A stretch of 64,000 nt of DNA, from NCBI RefSeq assembly GCF_036231905.1, contig NZ_JAZARE010000003.1:124001-188000 (forward strand). The letters are read 5' to 3'. The position numbers were made by a program, and so were the translations under genes. Source of the stretch: CAMLIZ01 sp036231905. GTDB lineage: Bacteria > Pseudomonadota > Gammaproteobacteria > Burkholderiales > Burkholderiaceae_C. Below, one piece after another: positions 9,976 to 17,158 of this stretch; the stretch's first letter is position 1; the number at the start of each line of letters is the position of its first letter. Under the pieces are notes generated by a model that was not told the origin of the DNA, did not search any database, and saw nothing but the letters and a program-made list of their open reading frames with translations.

Positions 9976-10626
9976 TTGTTTTCGATCATACAAGCCGCCG
10001 GTTGGCCGATTTACCCGTTGATCCTCTGCTCGATCGTGGCGCTTGCGCTGATCATCGAGCGGCTGTCCACCCTGCGCCCGTCCCGCGTGGCGCCGCCGTC
10101 GCTCACTGACGAAGTGGTGACCGTCACGCGCAACACCCTGCCGGCCGCGGACGTGGTGAACAAGCTCGCACAGACCTCGGTGCTGGGCCAGGTGCTGGCC
10201 AGCGGGCTGCGTGCGGTGATCGCCGAGCCGCGCATCACCGAGCAGGCGCTGCGCCAGGCCTTCGAAAGCGCCGGCCGCGCCGCGGTGCACCGGCTGGAAC
10301 GCTACCTCAACACGCTGGGCAGCATCGCCGCCGTGGCGCCCTTGCTGGGCTTGTTCGGCACGGTGGTGGGCATGATCGAGATCTTCGGCTCCCAGGCACC
10401 CACCGGGGGCACCAACCCGGCGCTGCTGGCGCACGGCATCTCGGTGGCGCTGTACAACACGGCGCTGGGCCTGATCGTCGCCGTGCCGTCGCTCATGTTC
10501 TACCGCTACTTCCGCGGCCGCATCGACGAGTTCGCGATCGAGATGGAGCAGTCGGCCGAACGCCTGGTGCCGCACTTGATGCGCTTCGCGGTACGCACGC
10601 CGCCGCAGCACGCTGTTGCACCATGA
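9976..10626 (+). CDS. exbB: ExbB/TolQ-family proton channel protein
   Basis: Inner-membrane MotA/TolQ/ExbB family protein, 216 residues, that converts proton-motive force into work for TonB or TolA. Membrane segments lie at about 11-29, 110-132 and 158-178. The core motif LGSIAAVAPLLGLFGTVVGMI is present. A TTG start is chosen because a GAAGAGGA ribosome-binding site sits just upstream and no in-frame ATG precedes the first membrane helix. The stop overlaps the exbD start by four bases. Placement directly before lpxK is a common beta-proteobacterial arrangement. It may energise the TonB-dependent receptor at 17.2-20.0 kb, but that is inference. Confidence 0.9.
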   Translation: MFSIIQAAGWPIYPLILCSIVALALIIERLSTLRPSRVAPPSLTDEVVTVTRNTLPAADVVNKLAQTSVLGQVLASGLRAVIAEPRITEQALRQAFESAGRAAVHRLERYLNTLGSIAAVAPLLGLFGTVVGMIEIFGSQAPTGGTNPALLAHGISVALYNTALGLIVAVPSLMFYRYFRGRIDEFAIEMEQSAERLVPHLMRFAVRTPPQHAVAP

Positions 10627-11054
10627 ACTTCCGCAGGCGCCACCCTGAGGAACCGGAGATCAACCTGATCCCGTTCATCGACGTGCTGCTGGTGATCCTC
10701 ATCTTCCTGATGTTGTCGACCACCTACTCCAAGTTCACCGAGTTGCAGGTCACCCTGCCCAGCGCGGACGCCGAGCAGTTGCGCGACCGGCCCGCCGAGA
10801 TCGTGGTGGCGGTGTCCGCCGATGGCCGCTATGCGGTGAACCGCAAGGCGGTGGAAGGCCGCAGCGTGGAGCTGCTGACCGCCGAGCTGGCCGCGGCCGC
10901 CGCGGGGCAGAAGGATGCGGTGGTGATCGTCTCCGCCGACGCCACCGCCGCCCACCAGTCGGTGGTCAACGTGCTGGACGCCGCGCGCCGGGCCGGCCTG
11001 CCGCGCCTGACGTTCGCCACGCAGACCAGCGGTGGCACCGCCCCTGGACGCTGA
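10623..11054 (+). CDS. exbD: ExbD/TolR-family biopolymer transport protein
   Basis: Partner of ExbB: one N-terminal membrane helix (about 15-40) and a periplasmic domain, 143 residues in total. The motif EINLIPFIDVLLVILIFLM carries the conserved proton-relay Asp. The start overlaps the exbB stop (ATGA), and lpxK begins 18 bases after its end, so all three are probably one transcript. Confidence 0.94.
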   Translation: MNFRRRHPEEPEINLIPFIDVLLVILIFLMLSTTYSKFTELQVTLPSADAEQLRDRPAEIVVAVSADGRYAVNRKAVEGRSVELLTAELAAAAAGQKDAVVIVSADATAAHQSVVNVLDAARRAGLPRLTFATQTSGGTAPGR

Positions 11055-11072
11055 AGCCGCCAGGCTTTTTGC

Positions 11073-12104
11073 ATGACCTTGGCCGATCGCCTGCAGCACG
11101 GCTGGTGGCGGCGCGGCTTCACCGCCTTGACCCTGGCGCTGCTGCCGCTCACCGGCGTCTACGCCGGCGTCACGCGGGTGCGCCAGGGCCTCTACCGGCT
11201 CGGTGCGCTGCGCTCGCGCAAGCTGCCGGTGCCGGTGGTGGTGGTGGGCAACCTGATCGTGGGCGGTGCCGGCAAGACACCCACCGTGATCGCCCTGACG
11301 CGTGAGCTGGCCGCGGCCGGTTGGACACCCGGCGTGATTTCGCGCGGGTATGGCCGCAGCAGCGACGCCATCGCGCCGGTGGATGCCAGCAGCGACCCGG
11401 CCGAGGTGGGCGACGAGCCCTTGCTGATCCACCTGCGCACCGGCCTGCCGGTCACCGTGGGCCGCGATCGGGTCAGTGCCGCTGCGGCTTTGCTCGCGCG
11501 CCACCCGGACGTGGACGTGATCGTCTCGGACGACGGCCTGCAGCACCTGCGCCTGGAGCGCGACCTGCAGGTGCTGGTGTTCGACGAGCGCGGTGCGGGC
11601 AATGGCTGGCTGCTGCCGTCCGGCCCGCTGCGGGAGCGCCTGCCATCCCGGCTGCCAGCCCGCACGCTGGTGCTCTACAACGCCGCTGCGCCCACCACCC
11701 CCCTGCCCGGCTGGCCCATGCAGCGTGCGCTCGCAGGGGCAGTGGCGCTGGACGACTGGTGGCAGGGCCGGCCCCCGGCGTTGGCCGTGCTGCATGCACT
11801 GCGCGATCGCCCCGTATGGGCCTGCGCCGGGATGGCGAACCCCGAGCGCTTTTTTGCCATGCTGCGCGCCCAGGGGTTGACGCTGCACCGCGTGCCCCTG
11901 CCCGATCACCATGACTATCGCAGCCTGCCCTGGCCCGCGGATGCGGGCGACGTGCTGGTCACCGAGAAGGACGCGGTGAAGCTGCCGCCGCATCGCGCGG
12001 CCGGGGTCCGGGTCTGGGTGGTGGCGCTAGACTTGCGCCTCCCCGCCGCATTCACCGCGGCAGTGCACCGCGCGCTGCCCTTGCCCCGCCGCCATGACCG
12101 TTGA
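11073..12104 (+). CDS. lpxK: tetraacyldisaccharide 4'-kinase
   Basis: Inner-membrane-associated kinase that phosphorylates the 4' position of the lipid A disaccharide in the Raetz pathway. The 343-residue protein has an N-terminal membrane-associated helix (about 15-35) and the P-loop in VVGNLIVGGAGKTPTVIAL. The DDGLQHLRLERDL motif and VTEKDAVKL near the C-terminus are family signatures. Its last codons overlap the next gene by 11 bases. With kdsB downstream, the locus serves outer-membrane LPS synthesis. Confidence 0.96.
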   Translation: MTLADRLQHGWWRRGFTALTLALLPLTGVYAGVTRVRQGLYRLGALRSRKLPVPVVVVGNLIVGGAGKTPTVIALTRELAAAGWTPGVISRGYGRSSDAIAPVDASSDPAEVGDEPLLIHLRTGLPVTVGRDRVSAAAALLARHPDVDVIVSDDGLQHLRLERDLQVLVFDERGAGNGWLLPSGPLRERLPSRLPARTLVLYNAAAPTTPLPGWPMQRALAGAVALDDWWQGRPPALAVLHALRDRPVWACAGMANPERFFAMLRAQGLTLHRVPLPDHHDYRSLPWPADAGDVLVTEKDAVKLPPHRAAGVRVWVVALDLRLPAAFTAAVHRALPLPRRHDR

Positions 12105-12315
12105 CCACCGCTTGCTCGAACTGCTGGTTTGTCCCCTCTGCAAAGGCCCGCTGGAACTGCAGCGTGGTGCGGATGGCAAGGCAGCCGAACTGGTGTGCCA
12201 CGCCGACCGCCTGGCGTTCCCGGTGCGGGATGGCATCCCGGTGATGCTGGAACAGGAAGCGCGCCACGTCGAACCGGGCGACGCGGTGCCACCGTCCCCG
12301 CTGCCGCTGCCCTGA
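12094..12315 (+). CDS. Trm112/YcaR family protein
   Basis: A 73-residue zinc-ribbon-like protein of the Trm112 (YcaR) family, usually encoded between lpxK and kdsB. The CPLCKGPLEL motif and AFPVRDGIPVMLE are diagnostic. Only one CxxC pair plus a single downstream Cys is present. It overlaps lpxK by 11 bases and is followed five bases later by kdsB. The Trm112 protein of other organisms is a methyltransferase partner; the bacterial role is unclear. Confidence 0.93.
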   Translation: MTVDHRLLELLVCPLCKGPLELQRGADGKAAELVCHADRLAFPVRDGIPVMLEQEARHVEPGDAVPPSPLPLP

Positions 12316-12319
12316 GCCC

Positions 12320-13075
12320 ATGAGCTTCGGCGTGCTCATCCCGGCGCGGCTGGCATCGACCCGGCTGCCCAACAAACCCCTGGCGGACATTGCCGGCTTG
12401 CCGATGGTGGTGCGTGTTGCGGAGCGCGCGGCGTTGTCGCAGGCCTCGGACATCGTGGTCGCCGCTGACGACGCCTTGATCGTGGACGCCTGCACCGCGC
12501 ACGGCGTGCGTGTCGTCCTCACGCGCAAGGACCATCCCAGCGGCAGCGACCGGCTGGCCGAAGCCTGCGAGCAACTCGGATGGCAGGGCGACCACCGCGT
12601 GGTGAACGTGCAAGGCGACGAACCGCTGATCGACCCGGCCCTCATCGACGCCTGCGCCGCCTTGCTGGACCAGCGCCCCGACTGCATGGTGAGCACGGTG
12701 GCCCACCCGATTCAGGACCCGGCCGACTTCTCGAACCCCAATGTGGTGAAGGTGGTGCTGGACGCCGCGAACCGTGCGCTGTATTTCAGCCGGGCCAGCA
12801 TTCCGTGGTGGCGCGACGGTCCACAAGCAGCCGGCGTGAGCGCCCTGCCCTCGCCCGCGCCGCTGCGGCATGTGGGCCTGTATGGCTACCGGGCGGGTTT
12901 TCTGCGTGGCTTTCCGCAACTGGCGCCAGCCCCGCTGGAGCGCATGGAATCGCTGGAGCAACTGCGGGTGCTGTGGCATGGCGAGCGCATTGCCGTGCAC
13001 GTGAGCCCGCACGCGCCCGGCATCGGCGTGGACACGCCAGAGGACCTGGCCCGCGTACGCGCGATGTTTGCCTGA
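12320..13075 (+). CDS. kdsB: 3-deoxy-manno-octulosonate cytidylyltransferase
   Basis: Activates Kdo to CMP-Kdo for LPS inner-core assembly in the cytoplasm. The 251-residue protein has the nucleotide-binding N-terminus IPARLASTRLPNKPLADIAG, the NVQGDEPLIDP motif and the C-terminal GIGVDTPEDLARVRAMF. Length is normal. It closes the LPS-related run before adk, with a 141-base gap that may contain an adk promoter. Confidence 0.97.
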   Translation: MSFGVLIPARLASTRLPNKPLADIAGLPMVVRVAERAALSQASDIVVAADDALIVDACTAHGVRVVLTRKDHPSGSDRLAEACEQLGWQGDHRVVNVQGDEPLIDPALIDACAALLDQRPDCMVSTVAHPIQDPADFSNPNVVKVVLDAANRALYFSRASIPWWRDGPQAAGVSALPSPAPLRHVGLYGYRAGFLRGFPQLAPAPLERMESLEQLRVLWHGERIAVHVSPHAPGIGVDTPEDLARVRAMFA

Positions 13076-13216
13076 CACCGCAACGCGGCGTCCAGGTCGT
13101 TCGTCGGTTGCGGCGTCAGCTTTGCGCAGGGGGCCGCGTGATATTCTCCAAAGCCACTGCTCTGCACGCGCCCCCTGCGGCCGCAAGGGCACGCATCACA
13201 ACATCTGAGGACACCG

Positions 13217-13870
13217 ATGAGACTGATTCTGCTGGGGGCGCCGGGCGCCGGCAAAGGCACGCAAGCGGCCTTTATCTGCCAGAAATACGGCATCCCGCAA
13301 ATCTCCACCGGCGACATGCTGCGCGCCGCGGTGAAGGCCGGCACGCCGCTGGGCGTGGCAGCCAAGAAGGTGATGGACGCCGGCGGCCTGGTGAGTGACG
13401 ACCTGATCATCGCGCTGGTGAAGGAACGCATCGCCCAGCCGGACTGCGCCGGTGGCTTTCTCTTCGACGGCTTTCCGCGCACCATCCCGCAGGCCGAAGC
13501 CATGAAGACCGCCGGTGTGAAGCTCGACTACGTGCTGGAGATCGACGTGCCCGATGCTGCGATCATCGAACGCATGAGCGGCCGCCGTGTGCATGCCGCT
13601 TCCGGCCGCACGTATCACCTGAAGTTCAATCCGCCCAAGGTGGCCGGCAAGGACGACCTCACCGGTGAAGAACTGATCCAGCGCGTGGACGACCACGAGG
13701 ACACCGTGCGCAAGCGCCTGGAGGTGTACCAGAGCCAGACGCGGCCGCTGGTGGACTACTACTCGCAGTGGGCGGCCACCGGCGACTCGCAGGCCCCCAA
13801 GTACCGTCGCATCTCGGGCATGGGGAGCGTCGAGGACATCACGGCGCGTGCGATGCAGGCCTTGGCCTGA
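13217..13870 (+). CDS. adk: adenylate kinase
   Basis: Essential nucleotide kinase (ATP + AMP = 2 ADP). The 217-residue long-form enzyme has the P-loop GAPGAGKGTQA, the AMP-binding DGFPRTIPQAEAM and a full LID domain (about 122-159: GRRVHAASGRTYHLKFNPP). No zinc-binding Cys are present in the LID, as is usual for Gram-negative enzymes. A strong terminator follows directly. Confidence 0.97.
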   Translation: MRLILLGAPGAGKGTQAAFICQKYGIPQISTGDMLRAAVKAGTPLGVAAKKVMDAGGLVSDDLIIALVKERIAQPDCAGGFLFDGFPRTIPQAEAMKTAGVKLDYVLEIDVPDAAIIERMSGRRVHAASGRTYHLKFNPPKVAGKDDLTGEELIQRVDDHEDTVRKRLEVYQSQTRPLVDYYSQWAATGDSQAPKYRRISGMGSVEDITARAMQALA

Positions 13871-13888
13871 GCCCACCAGACACCAGCC

Positions 13889-13917
13889 GCCGCCTGCATG
13901 CCCAGGCGGCTTTTTTT
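13889..13917 (+). terminator. rho-independent terminator after adk
   Basis: A perfect 8-bp stem (13889-13896 with 13903-13910) with a six-base loop is followed by seven T residues. It lies 18 bases after the adk stop and ends the exbB-to-adk transcript. Confidence 0.93.
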
Positions 13918-13926
13918 CGCCGAGAA

Positions 13927-13942
13927 TTGACGTTTACGTCAA
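13927..13942 (+). promoter_or_regulatory. ACGT-centred palindrome, possible LiuR-type operator
   Basis: TTGACGTTTACGTCAA is a perfect palindrome around a TT centre, with a further ACGTCAA half-site overlapping its right end (13942-13948). It lies 27 bases before the start of an HSD10-like dehydrogenase. Its ACGT-N2-ACGT core resembles, as far as I recall, sites of the MerR-family regulator LiuR, which controls branched-chain amino acid and related acyl-CoA breakdown in proteobacteria. Confidence 0.55.
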
Positions 13943-13969
13943 CGTCAACCGACAGACAGGAGAACTTCC

Positions 13970-14728
13970 ATGGAGATCGCAGGCAAGGTATTCATCGTCA
14001 CCGGAGGGGCATCCGGGCTGGGCGAAGGCACGGCGCGCATGCTGGCGGCACACGGCGGCAAGGTCGTCATCGCCGACTTGCAAGCTGACAAGGGCGAGGC
14101 GCTGGCACGTGAATTGGACGGGGCCTTCGTCAAGTGCGACGTGAGCCAGGAGGCGGATGGCCAGGCCGTGGTGGCCAAGGCCACGTCACTCGGCAAGCTG
14201 ATGGGCCTGGTGAACTGCGCCGGCATCGCGCCCGCCGCCAAGACGGTGGGCAAGGAAGGCGCTCACTCGCTGGCCCTGTTCAGCAAGGTGATCACGGTCA
14301 ACCTGATCGGCAGCTTCAACATGATCCGCCTGGCGGCTGAGGCGATGTGCAAGAACGAGCCGGAAGCCACCGGGGAGCGCGGCGTGATGATCAGCACCGC
14401 CAGCGTCGCCGCGTATGACGGCCAGATCGGGCAGGCGGCTTATTCAGCGTCCAAGGGTGGCGTGGTGGGTATGACCTTGCCGATCGCACGCGACCTGGCC
14501 CGCAATGGCATTCGCAACATGACCATTGCGCCGGGGATCTTCGGCACACCGATGCTGTTTGGCATGCCCAAGGAGGTGCAGGACGCACTGGCGGCAAGCG
14601 TTCCCTTCCCCAGCCGGCTGGGGACACCGGAGGATTACGCCAAGCTGGTGCACCAGATCGTCATCAACGAGATGCTGAATGGGGAGGTGATTCGGTTGGA
14701 TGGGGCGATTCGGTTGGCGCCGAAGTGA
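13970..14728 (+). CDS. HSD10-like 3-hydroxyacyl-CoA dehydrogenase (SDR family)
   Basis: A 252-residue classical short-chain dehydrogenase with the Rossmann motif TGGASGLGEG and the catalytic YSASKGG. The N-terminus (KVFIVTGGASGLGEGTARML) and overall sequence most resemble the type-2 3-hydroxyacyl-CoA dehydrogenase group, which oxidises 3-hydroxyacyl-CoA or 2-methyl-3-hydroxybutyryl-CoA in fatty-acid and isoleucine breakdown. An ACAGGAGA ribosome-binding site precedes the ATG. The ACGT palindrome just upstream fits control by an acyl-CoA-catabolism regulator. It is not in an operon with adk because a terminator separates them. Confidence 0.88.
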   Translation: MEIAGKVFIVTGGASGLGEGTARMLAAHGGKVVIADLQADKGEALARELDGAFVKCDVSQEADGQAVVAKATSLGKLMGLVNCAGIAPAAKTVGKEGAHSLALFSKVITVNLIGSFNMIRLAAEAMCKNEPEATGERGVMISTASVAAYDGQIGQAAYSASKGGVVGMTLPIARDLARNGIRNMTIAPGIFGTPMLFGMPKEVQDALAASVPFPSRLGTPEDYAKLVHQIVINEMLNGEVIRLDGAIRLAPK

Positions 14729-14822
14729 CCTGACATGCGGAGCAGGACTGGTCGATCTTGCACAAAGTCGGACGGGCTCCGGCTGGGGGCACACTTGGCA
14801 CTTTCCGTCCAGCCGATTTGCC

Positions 14823-16157
14823 ATGTCGAATCACGCCCCACCAATCCTTCCTTCTGATGTCAAACAGGCGCTGCGCGACGCGAAGCGCCTGGCAGAAAAT
14901 GGATCAACAGCGATCGCTGAGGGTGTGCTGGCGCGTCTTGTCGAGGCGCATCCGGAGCTTCCGGTTGCGGCCATCTGGCTGGCGCGTCTGCTCAACGAGC
15001 GGGGGAACGGCGTAGATGCCGAGCGGGTGCTACGCACCGCACTCGCCCACCAACCCGACGATCCACAACTGCACATGGACCTCGCCGTCCTGTTGGGCGA
15101 GAGAGGGCAGCCACAGGTGGCCGCCTCGCTGCTGGAATCGCACCTCAACAAGGTGCCTGACAACCTGATGGGCTGGCTGCTGCTAAGTCAGCTGGCGGCG
15201 GACCTCGGAAGGATCGCTCAATCGCTGCAGGCGGCCTTCGAGGCTGTCACGAGAGCCCAAGCCCAGGGGAACTGGACCTCGCCGTCCACCACGCCGGAAC
15301 ATCTACGCCCCTTGGTTGCCCGCGCGGTGGGCCAGGTGCGAGAAGGCAGGCCTGCGTTGTTCCACCATGCGGTTGATCAACTGAAACATCTCCATCCCGG
15401 CGCCTCGCTAAAGCGTCTCGAACGGGCCGTCGCAGGCTACCTCGGCAAGGTCGACATAAAGCCGCCTCACCCGCGGCAGCGTCCGCTGGCACTCTACATT
15501 CCGGACTTGCCGGAGCAGCCCTTTCTCGACCCGCAGTTGCAGCCGTGGGCGCCGCGCCTGCTTCAAGCCTACGGGGCGATCCGCCAGGAGGCACTGGGGC
15601 TGTTGGCGGAAGACACGGGTTTCGAGGATTTTGTACGTCTGCGCCCCGGCGATCGGATGGACCGCTACCTACAAGGTCCGACGCCGAGTTGGGAAGCCTA
15701 CTTCTTCTATCGGCACGGCGAGCGGTACGACGAGCATCACGCTCGCTGTCCGGTCACGAGCGCCACGCTGGAGTCACTGGAGCTGTTCCGGGTGCCCGGA
15801 CAGGCGCCCGAGATCTGTTTTTCGTTGCTAAAGCCGAAGACGGAGATCCTTCCCCATCACGGCGTTTGCAATGCCCGGGTCGTGATGCACCTCCCGCTGC
15901 TGGTCCCCCCGGAATGCGCACTGAACCTCGTCGACATAGAGGCCCGTGCCTGGCGAGAAGGCGAACTGCTGATGTTCGATGACACCTACCTGCACTCGGC
16001 CTGGAACCGTTCCAACGAACTCCGCGTCATCCTGCTGATGGACTGCTGGAATCCCCACCTGAGTGTGGCGGAGCGGGACGGTGTCGTCCGAATCACGCAA
16101 CTGATCGGTGCGCTGGACTTCCTCTTCAGCGACGAAGGCTGGGCAGCGGCAAGCTGA
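14823..16157 (+). CDS. TPR-containing aspartyl/asparaginyl beta-hydroxylase
   Basis: A 444-residue cytoplasmic protein without a signal peptide. Residues about 15-150 form helical TPR-like repeats. Residues about 245-410 form an aspartyl/asparaginyl beta-hydroxylase (AspH, 2-oxoglutarate/Fe(II)-dependent) domain. The presumed iron ligands are H345 in LPHHGVCNARVVMHL and H391 in DDTYLHSAWN, and R401 should bind 2-oxoglutarate. ATG at 14823 is chosen over upstream non-ATG starts because the TPR region begins right after it. The substrate is unknown: family members hydroxylate Asp or Asn in proteins or act on small amino acids. Its neighbours are an IS remnant and a TonB-dependent receptor. Confidence 0.88.
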   Translation: MSNHAPPILPSDVKQALRDAKRLAENGSTAIAEGVLARLVEAHPELPVAAIWLARLLNERGNGVDAERVLRTALAHQPDDPQLHMDLAVLLGERGQPQVAASLLESHLNKVPDNLMGWLLLSQLAADLGRIAQSLQAAFEAVTRAQAQGNWTSPSTTPEHLRPLVARAVGQVREGRPALFHHAVDQLKHLHPGASLKRLERAVAGYLGKVDIKPPHPRQRPLALYIPDLPEQPFLDPQLQPWAPRLLQAYGAIRQEALGLLAEDTGFEDFVRLRPGDRMDRYLQGPTPSWEAYFFYRHGERYDEHHARCPVTSATLESLELFRVPGQAPEICFSLLKPKTEILPHHGVCNARVVMHLPLLVPPECALNLVDIEARAWREGELLMFDDTYLHSAWNRSNELRVILLMDCWNPHLSVAERDGVVRITQLIGALDFLFSDEGWAAAS

Positions 16158-16283
16158 GGTTCCCCGAGGAACGGAGTGAATCACCAATGAAGGTTCCTCA
16201 CCCAACTGCGTGATGGATGGGGTGGGCGCACGGCGCTCGCCTGCTAATGTGTTGGTCACCAAGACAGCAAGACCGCAGGAGGG

Positions 16284-16323
16284 CGACCGTGGCCCAGGAG
16301 CATCGACCGTGGCCCAGGAGCAT
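16284..16323 (+). repeat. perfect tandem duplication of 20 bp
   Basis: The unit CGACCGTGGCCCAGGAGCAT occurs twice in direct succession (16284-16303 and 16304-16323), just before the transposase ATG of the IS remnant. It looks like a slippage or repair duplication in the decaying element. Confidence 0.9.
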
Positions 16324-16326
16324 CTT

Positions 16327-17106
16327 ATGGCGCAGCTGGGAGGCTGGACCGGATATGACGTTGTGCAAGCCGAGCACGAGTACCGTGGCGGGCAGTCGTG
16401 GCGGGTACTGAGGCTGCAGGCGGTGCCTGGCTCGCCACGCCAGTGCAGCCGGTGCGGTGCCGTCACGCGTGCGGTCCATGACCACAGAGAGCGACGGGTT
16501 CGGGATCTGCCGATCTTCCAGCACCGTGTGGAGTTGATCGTGCCGAGGCTGCGCGTGGCGTGCGACGGCTGCGGTCCGAAGTAACCGCTGTCGTGGCTGG
16601 AGCCGTACGCACGCGTCACGCGGCGGCTGGCTGACTCGGTGGCCAAGCTGTGCAGGGTGGCGTCGATCCGGCACGTGGCGCAGTTCTTCGGCTTGGACTG
16701 GAAGACAGTCAAGGCGGTGGACTTTGCCAGCCTGCAACGCGAGCTCCGCCCGGTGGACCTTGATGAGCTGAAGGTCATCGGGATGGAGGAGTTGGCCATC
16801 CAAAAGGGCCACCGCTATGCCACGGTCATCGTCGAGCCGACGCAAACGCGTGCTGTGGGTCGGCCGTGGCCGGGGGCGAGCCGACGTCAGGCCTTTCTCT
16901 GAGATGCTGGGCCCGCAGCGCTGCCGGCGCCTGCGCACGGCTGTCATGGATTGAATGCGGACTACGAGATCGAGGTCGAGCACCGCTGGCCGCAAGCGGC
17001 TATCGTCAACAACAAGATCAAGGTCATCAAGCGCATGGCCTATGGCTTCCGCGACGACAACTACTTCTTCCTTAAGATCGGCGCCGCCTTTACGGGAGTC
17101 GGGTGA
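16327..17106 (+). pseudogene. ISL3-family transposase pseudogene
   Basis: The N-terminal part (MAQLGGWTGYDVV, then zinc-finger-like CSRCGAV and VACDGCG) is typical of ISL3 transposases. A TAA at 16582-16584 interrupts it in frame. The same frame then continues with WLEPYARVTRRLADSVAKLC. A +1 shift near 16845 moves the LWVGRGRGRADVRPF segment to frame 2, and a one-base loss near 16951 restores frame 1. An internal deletion near 17000 then joins the central domain directly to the C-terminal tail IVNNKIKVIKRMAYGF. About 260 codons remain where around 400 are expected. It cannot make an active transposase. Confidence 0.87.
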
Positions 17107-17112
17107 AGAGCC

Positions 17113-17141
17113 AAAAAAGGCCACCCTCACGGGCGGCCTTT
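17113..17141 (-). terminator. rho-independent terminator after the TonB-dependent receptor
   Basis: Read on the minus strand, AAAGGCC (17141-17135) pairs with GGCCTTT (17122-17116), extended by GCCC/GGGT pairing, and a T run follows (17118-17113). It lies 18 bases beyond the receptor stop and directly abuts the right inverted repeat of the IS remnant. Confidence 0.85.
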
Positions 17142-17158
17142 GCTTGCGCGACGATGAA

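Larger units (their letters stand above)
16192..17112 (+). mobile_element. decayed ISL3-family insertion sequence
   Basis: A 921-bp remnant bounded by imperfect terminal inverted repeats: GGTTCCTCACCCAACT (16192-16207) and AGTCGGGTGAAGAGCC (17097-17112), matching at 13 of 16 positions when one is reverse-complemented. Between them is a broken ISL3-type transposase gene. Flanking 8-bp sequences (CCAATGAA left, AAAAAAGG right) do not match, so no target duplication survives. Intact members are about 1.3 kb, so some 400-500 bp are missing. Confidence 0.82.

Noticed and set aside
16184..17120. Target-site duplication of the ISL3 remnant
   Set aside because: Eight bases left (CCAATGAA) and right (AAAAAAGG) of the inverted repeats do not match.
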